A stretch of DNA of 5,060 bases from an uncultured Cloacibacillus sp. (GTDB lineage Bacteria > Synergistota > Synergistia > Synergistales > Synergistaceae), in the NCBI GenBank assembly GCA_900544635.1, contig UQVV01000156.1, forward strand, positions 1 to 5,060. Reading direction: 5' to 3'. The number at the start of each line of letters is the position of its first letter. Positions within the stretch are counted from its first letter, which is position 1. The notes under the pieces are model-generated. The model ran no database searches, had not been told where the DNA came from, and worked only from the letters and a program-made list of their open reading frames with translations. A program made the translations under genes and the position numbers. Of the stretch, positions 1 through 5,024 are shown one piece after another.

Positions 1-824
1 TAGCTTCTGCCGTTGAGCTGTATCATCTGCACGCGGATGTCGGGGTCGAGCATCGCGTGAAGCTCGTCGCCCGGGAGCAGCTCGTAGCCGAGCTGTCCGT
101 CCTGCGTGAGCATGAGGCTGCGCGCGTCGCCCTTCGGTATGACTACTGCCCGGTCCTCCCCGCTCAGTATGACGGGGCGCGCGTAGAGCGTGTGGGCGCA
201 TATCGGCGCTACTATCATGCATGGCACGTGCGGCGGAACTATGGGGCCGCCCGCCGAGAGCGCGTAGGCGGTCGAGCCGGTCGGCGTCGAAAGTATGAGG
301 CCGTCGGCGAGGAAGAGCGTCAGCGTCTCTCCGCCGACCTTTACCTCAAGATCCGTGACGCGCGCGATGCTGCCCTTCGATATTACGAAGTCGTTCAGCG
401 CGTGGAGCTCGTGGACGAGCCTGCCGGAGCGCCAGACCTGCCCCTTGAGCAGATGGCGGCGCTGGAGCGTGTAATGGCCCGCTATTATAGATTTTATGTC
501 TTCTTCGGCGGATTCAGGGCTGCCTATCGCGAGGAAGCCGAGCCGCCCGAGGTTGATGCCGTAAAGCGGTATCGCGTTGCCGAAGGTGTAGCGCGCGGCG
601 CGCAGGAAGGTCCCGTCGCCGCCGAGGATTACCGCGAAGGCCGCCTCTTTGCGCCACGTCTCGTCGTCTACGCCCGGGATGGATATGGCGGAGGCCTCGT
701 GCGGCGGGAAGAGGAAGCTTATCCCCTCGTCCCTCCCCCAGTGCCAGAGCCGCCACGCCGTTTCGATGGCTTCGGGCTTCTGCGTGTTAAAGAGCAGTCC
801 TATCTTTTTCATGTCCTTCGTCAT
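1..824 (-). CDS. nadK: NAD kinase (ATP/polyphosphate-dependent), C-terminal end cut by window edge
   Basis: Phosphorylates NAD to NADP in the cytoplasm, setting the NADP(H) supply for biosynthesis. My minus-strand translation gives 274 complete codons with no stop before the left edge. Seen motifs: GGDGT at residues 68-72 (nucleotide-binding/catalytic), NLGRLGF at 91-97, LND at 143-145 (the usual NE/ND position), DGLILSTPTGSTAY at 174-187 followed by SAGGP, and DGQ at 242-244. The visible end, LNGRS, is where family members have only some 10-20 residues left, so little is missing. ATG at 824 is chosen because a strong GGAGGAG lies 8 bases upstream; an in-frame ATG at 812 is poorly spaced. The start lies 38 bases inside tlyA in a different frame, so translation is probably coupled. 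It is the last gene seen of the leftward operon. Identity is very secure; whether the donor is ATP or polyphosphate cannot be read from this sequence. Confidence 0.96.
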   Translation of the reverse strand, partial: MTKDMKKIGLLFNTQKPEAIETAWRLWHWGRDEGISFLFPPHEASAISIPGVDDETWRKEAAFAVILGGDGTFLRAARYTFGNAIPLYGINLGRLGFLAIGSPESAEEDIKSIIAGHYTLQRRHLLKGQVWRSGRLVHELHALNDFVISKGSIARVTDLEVKVGGETLTLFLADGLILSTPTGSTAYALSAGGPIVPPHVPCMIVAPICAHTLYARPVILSGEDRAVVIPKGDARSLMLTQDGQLGYELLPGDELHAMLDPDIRVQMIQLNGRS

Positions 825-1662
825 TTGCGTTGCTCCTCCGGTTCGGGTGCTGCGCCGCGTGCGCGTGCGCCTCTTCGACTATTCTGCGGAAGTCCGGGCG
901 CGCGCCGCCGCGCGAGGCGGCTTTGTGCTTCAGGAAAAACAGGAACTCTATGTTGCCCTCGGGGCCGCGTATCGGAGAATAGTCCGCCGCTTCGAGGGCG
1001 AGCTCCGTGTGCTCGTCTATGAAGTCCGCGACCTCGTTGAGTATATCCTCGTGAAGCTTCGGGTCCGTTATGACGCCTTTGCCGACGCGCTCGCGCCCCG
1101 CCTCGAACTGCGGCTTCACGAGCACCGCCATGACGCCGTCGTCAGCGAGCAGATTTTCCATCGCGCCGAAGAGCAGCGTCAGCGATATGAACGAGGCGTC
1201 GGAGACTATAACGTCGGCTTTTTCGCCGTCTATCATCTCGAGCGTCAGGTTGCGCGCGTTCGTGCGCTCCATGACGCGGACGCGCGGATCATTGCGAAGC
1301 TTCCACGCGAGCTGGCCGTAGCCTACGTCGACGGCGTAGACGAGTGCCGCGCCGTTGGCGAGAAGCACGTCTGTGAAGCCTCCCGTCGAGGCCCCGACGT
1401 CGACGCAGCGTTTTCCGCGCGCATCTATCGGAAAGCGCTCGAATGCGCGCAGAAGCTTGTACGCTCCGCGGCTGACCCATTCTTTCTCCGGCGCGTCGAC
1501 GATAATCGCCGCCGCGGCGCTCACCATAGAGGCGGGCTTTTTCGCGGCCGCGCCGTCGACCTTCACGCGCCCTTCTTCTATTAAAAGCTGCGCGGCCGTG
1601 CGAGACGGCGCGAGCTTCCTGTCCGTTATCAGCTTGTCGAGACGTATCAGCTTCGCGCTCAT
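787..1662 (-). CDS. tlyA: TlyA-family 16S/23S rRNA (cytidine-2'-O)-methyltransferase
   Basis: Predicted SAM-dependent 2'-O-methyltransferase acting on rRNA cytidines at the subunit interface; family members are often mislabelled haemolysin A. The product is 291 residues. An S4 RNA-binding domain spans about 6-60 (IRLDKLI, then a GRVKVDG turn). A Rossmann/FtsJ-like domain follows, with the SAM loop DVGASTGGFTD at 88-98. The K-D-K-E catalytic set is visible: K69 (SRGAYK), D155 (SDASF), K183 (LVKPQFE) and E239 (GNIEF). These positions nearly match the K69-D154-K182-E238 set I recall for M. tuberculosis TlyA, so the N-terminus is full length and of the longer type II form, which in known cases modifies both 16S and 23S rRNA. 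ATG at 1662 overlaps the dxs stop as ATGA; the only SD-like bases (GGAAGA) abut the ATG, so coupled reinitiation is likely. An upstream in-frame ATG at 1677 would add MRCGR and has no clear ribosome site. The C-terminal tail of about 20 residues is unusually long and overlaps nadK. Confidence 0.93.
   Translation of the reverse strand: MSAKLIRLDKLITDRKLAPSRTAAQLLIEEGRVKVDGAAAKKPASMVSAAAAIIVDAPEKEWVSRGAYKLLRAFERFPIDARGKRCVDVGASTGGFTDVLLANGAALVYAVDVGYGQLAWKLRNDPRVRVMERTNARNLTLEMIDGEKADVIVSDASFISLTLLFGAMENLLADDGVMAVLVKPQFEAGRERVGKGVITDPKLHEDILNEVADFIDEHTELALEAADYSPIRGPEGNIEFLFFLKHKAASRGGARPDFRRIVEEAHAHAAQHPNRRSNANDEGHEKDRTAL
833..839 (-). promoter_or_regulatory. Ribosome binding site of nadK, inside the tlyA coding region
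   Basis: GGAGGAG on the minus strand, 8 bases before the ATG at 824. It decides the nadK start over the in-frame ATG at 812. In the tlyA frame the same bases are part of codons for residues around 275-277 (Arg-Arg-Ser), so tlyA must be translated through the nadK initiation site. Confidence 0.8.
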
Positions 1663-3521
1663 TCTTCCGCACCGCATAGCTTCATGATATTTTCGACGGT
1701 CAGGCCGCATTCTTCCCACTGCTGCGCGCGCGTCGCGTGCGCGATGAACCTGTCCGGCACTCCGGCGCAGGCGCACGAGGCGGCGATTCCGCGTTCCTTC
1801 ATCAGCGCGGCGATCTCTTCGCCCACGCCGCCGGCGAGCGCGTTTTCCTCCGCGGTCACTACCGTACTGTGCGAGGCTAAAACCGGCAGAAGCCCCTCAA
1901 TGTCGAGCGGCTTTATAAAGCGCAGGTCTACGACCGTGGGCGCGGACCCGCGTTTTGAGATTTCGTCCGCCGCCTCGAGCATCAGCGGGACGGTGCTCCC
2001 GACGCCGATGAGGCAGATTTCGGAGCCTTCGCGCAGGACTTCGCATTTTCCCCATTCTGCGGGGGCCGCGCCGGTTTCACGCGCAAGCGAGAGCGGAGCC
2101 TTGCCGCGCGGATAGCGTATCGCGGCCGGGATTCCGCGCCGCCGCCATTCTTCTACGAAAAATTCCAAGTCGGCGGCGTCGCGCGGCGCGGCGAGCGTCA
2201 TGTTCGGAACGGCGCGCAGCCACGAAACGTCGAGGATGCCGTGATGCGTCTCGCCGTCCTCGCCGACGAGCCCCGCGCGGTCGATGCCGAGCAGCACGGG
2301 CAGTTTCGGTAGGCATATATCGTGCATCACCTGGTCCATAGCCCTTTGCAGAAAGGTCGAATAGATGCAGACGGCGGGGCGCATTCCCGCTGCGGCGAGC
2401 CCCGCGGCGTAGACGAGCATGTGCTCCTCCTCTATGCCTGTGTCGAAGAATCGCTGCGGGTAGCGCTTCGCGAAGGCGTCGAGCTTCGTGCCGTCCTTCA
2501 TCGCCGCCGTCCCTGCCATCACCTTCGGGTCGCGCTCGGCTGCGGCGCAGAGCGCGCGCGCCATGACGCCGCTCCAGCTCTCCTCGCCTCCGGCCTTCTC
2601 CGCCGGAGCGTCGATTTTCGTCATCGGCCCGACGCCGTGGAAGAAGGCGGGGTTTTCCTCCGCCGCCTTGCAGCCCTTGCCCTTCTGCGTCAGCACGTGG
2701 ATGAGCAGCGGCTCGTCGTAATGGCGCGCGAGGCGGAAAACCTCCTCCATCTCGGTTACGTTGTGGCCGTTGAACGGGCCCCAGTAGCTTATGTTGAGCT
2801 CTTCGAAAATGTTAGTCGGCAGCAGCAGCGATTTGAGCTTCTGCTTTATCTGCGAAAGCGCCTGATGGACGCTCTCGCCGTTCCTGCGTCCCGCGCACTG
2901 GTATTTTACGTAGTCCTTGAATTTTTTGTATGTCGGGTTGACGGCGAGCTTCGCGAGGTGCGAGGCCATGCCGCCGACGCGCGGGTTTATCGACATTTTG
3001 TTGTCGTTGAGGACTATTATCACCTTGGATTTGACGCTCGTCATCGCGTTGAGCGCCTCGAACGAAACGCCGTTGAGCAGCGCGCCGTCGCCAATCACCG
3101 CGACGACCTCGTAGCTTTCGCGCTTGAGGTCGCGCGCCTTCGCGTAGCCCATAGCCGCGGAGATGGACGTGCTGCTGTGGCCCGTCGTGAAGAAATCGTA
3201 AGGGCTTTCGTCCATGCGCGGGAAGCCCGCGATGCCGCCCTTGCGGCGCAGCGTCGGGAAGCGGTCAAGGCGCTTCGTCAGCAGCTTGTACGCGTAGCTC
3301 TGATGGCCCACGTCGAATATTATCTTGTCGGAGTCGGGGTTGAATACGCGCAGCAGCGCGACCGTCAGCTCGACGGCCCCGAGCGACGAGCTCAGGTGTC
3401 CGCCGTTTTTGAGCGTGACGTCGAGTATTCTTTCGCGCAGCTCCGCGCACAGCGCGCCGAGCTCCTCTTCGCTGAGTCCGTAGAGGCCCCTGAAGTCCTC
3501 GACGGAATCCAAAAGACTCAT
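1659..3521 (-). CDS. dxs: 1-deoxy-D-xylulose-5-phosphate synthase
   Basis: Condenses pyruvate with glyceraldehyde 3-phosphate to DXP, the thiamine diphosphate-dependent entry step of the MEP isoprenoid pathway; DXP also feeds thiamine and pyridoxal synthesis. At 620 residues it has family length. The N-terminal ThDP-binding domain shows HLSSSLGAVELT (from H42), DVGHQ 70-74, GHSS 114-117, GDGAL 144-148 and NDN 172-174, the last two forming the ThDP/Mg site. The pyrimidine-binding domain (about 315-475) has the catalytic Glu in GIEEEH (E365), YSTFLQRA 387-394, DRAGLVG 414-420, THHG 425-428 and RYPRG 469-473. A C-terminal transketolase domain follows (GVGST 506-510, VDLRFIKPLD 531-540, TAEEN 556-560, PDRFI 589-593). 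The ATG at 3521 begins the usual SLLDS-type N-terminus; a GGTGGA about 9 bases upstream is the likely ribosome site. The stop overlaps the tlyA start. Some motif residues depart from the commonest family form (see findings), but all key residues are present, so I expect a working enzyme. Confidence 0.96.
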   Translation of the reverse strand: MSLLDSVEDFRGLYGLSEEELGALCAELRERILDVTLKNGGHLSSSLGAVELTVALLRVFNPDSDKIIFDVGHQSYAYKLLTKRLDRFPTLRRKGGIAGFPRMDESPYDFFTTGHSSTSISAAMGYAKARDLKRESYEVVAVIGDGALLNGVSFEALNAMTSVKSKVIIVLNDNKMSINPRVGGMASHLAKLAVNPTYKKFKDYVKYQCAGRRNGESVHQALSQIKQKLKSLLLPTNIFEELNISYWGPFNGHNVTEMEEVFRLARHYDEPLLIHVLTQKGKGCKAAEENPAFFHGVGPMTKIDAPAEKAGGEESWSGVMARALCAAAERDPKVMAGTAAMKDGTKLDAFAKRYPQRFFDTGIEEEHMLVYAAGLAAAGMRPAVCIYSTFLQRAMDQVMHDICLPKLPVLLGIDRAGLVGEDGETHHGILDVSWLRAVPNMTLAAPRDAADLEFFVEEWRRRGIPAAIRYPRGKAPLSLARETGAAPAEWGKCEVLREGSEICLIGVGSTVPLMLEAADEISKRGSAPTVVDLRFIKPLDIEGLLPVLASHSTVVTAEENALAGGVGEEIAALMKERGIAASCACAGVPDRFIAHATRAQQWEECGLTVENIMKLCGAEE

Positions 3522-3541
3522 GCCTTCTATTCCACCAGTCT

Positions 3542-4447
3542 TTATTTTGTCCTATGGACGAGATATTCGGGGAGAAGAACGAGGAAATCGTCCTCCGGCA
3601 GAATTCCCGCGAGCGCCGCCTTCGCGGCCTCCGACTCCTGCGCCGCCATCTCGCGAGCGCGCTCGAGACCGTAGACCGTCACGTGCGTCACCTTGCCGTC
3701 GCGCTCGTCCTTGCCCGGAGTTTTGCCGAGCTCCTCCGCCGTGCTCGTCACGTCAAGTATATCATCGACTATCTGAAACGCGGAGCCGAGATGCGCGGCG
3801 TAGTCCGCGTATCTGGAGAGCGCCGCTTCGTCCGCTCCGCCGAGCGCCGCGCCCGTCAGCACGGCGGCCTGAATCAGCGCGCCTGTCTTGAGCTTCGCGA
3901 TGCGGCGCACGTAGTCCGGCTCGTCCTTCGCCTTCGCCGCGTCGATGTCGAGCACCTGGCCGCCGCAGACGCCGGAGGGGCCGATAGCCTTCGCGAAGAT
4001 GTGCATCGCGCGCAGGACGTTCGCGGGCGCTATGCCCTTCAGCTTCGCCATCGGGAACTCGAGCGACTGCACGAAGAGCGCGTCGCCCGCAAGCAGCGCG
4101 AGCGTCTCGCCGAACTTCGCGTGGTTCGACGGTTTGCCGCGGCGCATGTCGTCGTCGTCCATGCACGGCAGGTCGTCGTGTATGAGCGTCGCCGTGTGCA
4201 GCATTTCAAGGCCGAGCGCCATCGGCATCGCCTTTTCCTCGTCTACGCCGGCGCGCTTCGCCGCGGCGAGGCAGAGCGCAGGACGCAGCCGTTTGCCGCC
4301 CGCGCGCAGCGAATATTCCATCGACTCGAAGAGCTCGCCCGGCACTCCGGCGGCGCGCTCTTCGCTCGTCTCTATAATATATTTCTCGACCGCGAGCCTG
4401 TATCTTTCGAGCTCGCCTTTTACGTAAGCGCGAAGTTCTTCCTTCAT
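3542..4447 (-). CDS. ispA: Short-chain polyprenyl (farnesyl/geranylgeranyl) diphosphate synthase
   Basis: Trans-prenyltransferase that adds isopentenyl diphosphate to allylic diphosphates, giving FPP (C15) or GGPP (C20) for quinones, undecaprenyl carriers and similar products. The all-helical product is 301 residues, normal for the family. Seen: GGKRLRP at 50-56 (IPP binding); the first Asp-rich motif DDLPCMD at 91-97, the DDxxxxD form with the two-residue insert of bacterial FPP and type II GGPP synthases; RRGKPSNH at 102-109; KTGALI at 187-192; GSAFQIVDD at 221-229 leading into the second motif DDILD at 228-232; and GKTPGKD at 241-247. The ATG at 4447 is 4 bases past the xseB stop and 9 bases after a strong GGAGGAGG. 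The residues at -5 and -4 from the first motif are Ala86 and Thr87, where E. coli IspA has Tyr and Ser, so GGPP is a real alternative product. The symbol follows family and position next to dxs; the chain length is not proven. Confidence 0.93.
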   Translation of the reverse strand: MKEELRAYVKGELERYRLAVEKYIIETSEERAAGVPGELFESMEYSLRAGGKRLRPALCLAAAKRAGVDEEKAMPMALGLEMLHTATLIHDDLPCMDDDDMRRGKPSNHAKFGETLALLAGDALFVQSLEFPMAKLKGIAPANVLRAMHIFAKAIGPSGVCGGQVLDIDAAKAKDEPDYVRRIAKLKTGALIQAAVLTGAALGGADEAALSRYADYAAHLGSAFQIVDDILDVTSTAEELGKTPGKDERDGKVTHVTVYGLERAREMAAQESEAAKAALAGILPEDDFLVLLPEYLVHRTK

Positions 4448-4451
4448 CTCG

Positions 4452-4661
4452 TTACGCCTCCTCCGCGCCCGTCTGCGGCGCGGCGTATTCCTGGGAGAGC
4501 ATCGTTATCTTTTTCTGCGCGTCCTCGAGATAGGCGCGGCATTCGCGAACGAGCGCGACTCCCCTCTCGTATTCGGCGAGCGCCGAGTCGAGCGTGAGCG
4601 AGTCTCCTTCGAGATCCCTCAGTATCTTTTCCAGTTCGTCCATCTTTTCAGCGAAATTCAT
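4452..4661 (-). CDS. xseB: Exodeoxyribonuclease VII small subunit
   Basis: Small subunit of exonuclease VII, which degrades single-stranded DNA from either end; several XseB chains bind one catalytic XseA. The 69-residue length is typical. The sequence has the family pattern of two amphipathic helices: F3..M7..LEKIL..LE at 3-18, the loop SLTLDSALAEYERG at 21-34, then LVRECRAYLEDAQKKI at 37-52, followed by a short acidic and disordered tail. The ATG at 4661 is 8-9 bases after a clear AAAGGAGA. It is the first gene of the leftward operon, immediately downstream of the divergent promoter region. In many bacteria xseA directly precedes xseB; here the upstream neighbour is divergent rpmB, so the large subunit must be encoded elsewhere, or is missing. 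The identification is firm for such a small protein. Confidence 0.92.
   Translation of the reverse strand: MNFAEKMDELEKILRDLEGDSLTLDSALAEYERGVALVRECRAYLEDAQKKITMLSQEYAAPQTGAEEA
4457..4464 (-). promoter_or_regulatory. Ribosome binding site of ispA, at the 3' end of xseB
   Basis: GGAGGAGG on the minus strand, 9 bases before the ispA ATG at 4447. It lies within the last codons of xseB (the Glu-Glu-Ala end), so the two genes are packed with the signal inside the upstream reading frame. Confidence 0.8.
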
Positions 4662-4670
4662 ATAAAACGC

Positions 4671-4678
4671 TCTCCTTT
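4671..4678 (-). promoter_or_regulatory. Ribosome binding site of xseB
   Basis: AAAGGAGA on the minus strand, 8-9 bases before the xseB ATG at 4661. It fixes the start and the 69-residue length. Confidence 0.75.
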
Positions 4679-4702
4679 ATTTCTTTTATCTGCCTTGTGA
4701 TG

Positions 4703-4732
4703 TTGCCACTTTCCGTATTGCTATGATACAAT
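4703..4732 (+). promoter_or_regulatory. Predicted extended -10 promoter for rpmB
   Basis: TTGCCA (4703-4708), an 18-base spacer and TACAAT (4727-4732), preceded by TG one base before the -10 (TGaTACAAT, an extended -10). Each hexamer has one mismatch to consensus. Transcription would begin near 4739, leaving a leader of about 34 bases. The region around it is AT-richer than the flanking genes, as expected for a promoter. Confidence 0.6.
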
Positions 4733-4752
4733 GTGCTGGTTGATTGTTTCAA
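4723..4752 (-). promoter_or_regulatory. Predicted sigma-70-type promoter for the xseB-ispA-dxs-tlyA-nadK operon
   Basis: Read on the minus strand, TTGAAA (4752-4747) and TATCAT (4728-4723) are separated by 18 bases; each differs from consensus at one position. Transcription would begin near 4716, giving a leader of about 55 bases before the xseB ATG. The -35 lies inside the inverted repeat at 4746-4758, and the -10 overlaps that of the rpmB promoter. It is the best candidate I could find upstream of the operon, by eye only. Confidence 0.5.
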
Positions 4753-4772
4753 GGAAACAAGGGGGGAAACAA
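4753..4772 (+). repeat. Direct repeat GGAAACAA in the rpmB leader, enclosing the ribosome binding site
   Basis: GGAAACAA occurs at 4753-4760 and again at 4765-4772, 12 bases apart start to start, separated by GGGG. The run AAGGGGGG (4759-4766) between and within the copies is the likely ribosome binding site, about 6 bases before the ATG at 4773. The first copy also forms the right arm of a small inverted repeat, GTTTC-AAG-GAAAC (4746-4758). The repeats are plainly visible; any role is unknown. Confidence 0.6.
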
Positions 4773-4967
4773 ATGTCAAAATTCTGTGACTGCTGCGGCC
4801 GCGGGCCCGTTACGGGAAACGCGGTGAGCCATTCGAACCGCCATACAAGACGCCGCTGGCTCATCAACATTCAGAGCGTCAGAGTCGACGTAGGCGGAGG
4901 GGAGACCCGCAAGCTCCATATCTGCACCAAGTGCCTCCGTTCCGGTAAAGTACAGAGAGCCGTGTAA
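4773..4967 (+). CDS. rpmB: 50S ribosomal protein L28 (bL28), four-cysteine zinc-binding form
   Basis: Structural protein of the large ribosomal subunit. The 64-residue product has the L28 signature: CDCCGRGPVTGN at 5-16, VSHSNRHTRRRW at 18-29, a short beta region (INIQSVRVDV, 31-40) and the C-terminal CTKCLRSGKV at 51-60. It carries two CxxC pairs, C5/C8 and C51/C54, the zinc-ribbon (C+) form; the extra C7 is not part of the pattern. It is very basic, as expected for an rRNA-binding protein. The ATG at 4773 follows a G-rich ribosome site. An in-frame ATG at 4731 lies within the promoter -10 and upstream of the predicted transcript start, so it is rejected. rpmB stands alone, divergent from xseB and convergent with the gene at the right edge, and ends in its own terminator. 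Identity is secure; zinc binding is inferred from the cysteines. Confidence 0.96.
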   Translation: MSKFCDCCGRGPVTGNAVSHSNRHTRRRWLINIQSVRVDVGGGETRKLHICTKCLRSGKVQRAV

Positions 4968-4982
4968 CACGGCTCTTTTTTT
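4954..4982 (+). terminator. Intrinsic terminator of rpmB, overlapping its stop codon
   Basis: A perfect 9-base-pair stem, AGAGCCGTG (4956-4964) with CACGGCTCT (4968-4976), has a three-base loop that is exactly the rpmB stop codon TAA (4965-4967). A G-T and an A-T pair can extend the base. A run of seven T follows (4976-4982). It is a strong rho-independent terminator for rightward transcription. On the minus strand the hairpin is not followed by a U-tract (CTGTAC follows), so it should work poorly for leftward transcripts. Confidence 0.92.
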
Positions 4983-5024
4983 ATTCCCTTTTACTTCCGT
5001 CATTCCGCATTTCAATTCCATAGA

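Noticed and set aside
57..1584. Long plus-strand open frames opposite nadK and tlyA (57-1022, 649-1584)
   Set aside because: Both run antisense to genes with complete catalytic motifs. The translations are Arg-rich and family-less, explained by GC-rich codon bias on the other strand.
1663..1776. Upstream starts extending TlyA by up to 38 residues into dxs
   Set aside because: From ATG 1662 the catalytic Lys falls at residue 69, as in known TlyA. The extra residues are Arg-rich shadow sequence of dxs.
3522..3541. A possible internal promoter or terminator between ispA and dxs
   Set aside because: Only 20 bases, with no hairpin plus T-run and no paired promoter hexamers; it holds the dxs ribosome site only.
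2322..3674. A 450-codon open frame on the plus strand opposite dxs
   Set aside because: It lies antisense to an unmistakable dxs. Its translation is an Arg/Val/Ala-rich composition with no domain, as expected from the complement of GC-rich codons, and it has no ribosome binding site.
3554..4597. A 347-codon plus-strand frame opposite ispA and xseB
   Set aside because: It spans two real genes and their junction on the other strand and has the same Arg/Ala/Leu shadow composition.
4731..4772. An in-frame upstream ATG that would add 14 residues to L28
   Set aside because: The ATG overlaps the rpmB -10 element and precedes the predicted transcript start. L28 proteins begin with a short lead-in to the first CxxC, as from the ATG at 4773.
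4776..5021. An 81-codon minus-strand frame opposite rpmB, starting just after the right-edge gene's stop
   Set aside because: It is almost wholly the antisense of rpmB and runs through the terminator. No plausible ribosome site or domain; the L28 motifs are on the other strand.
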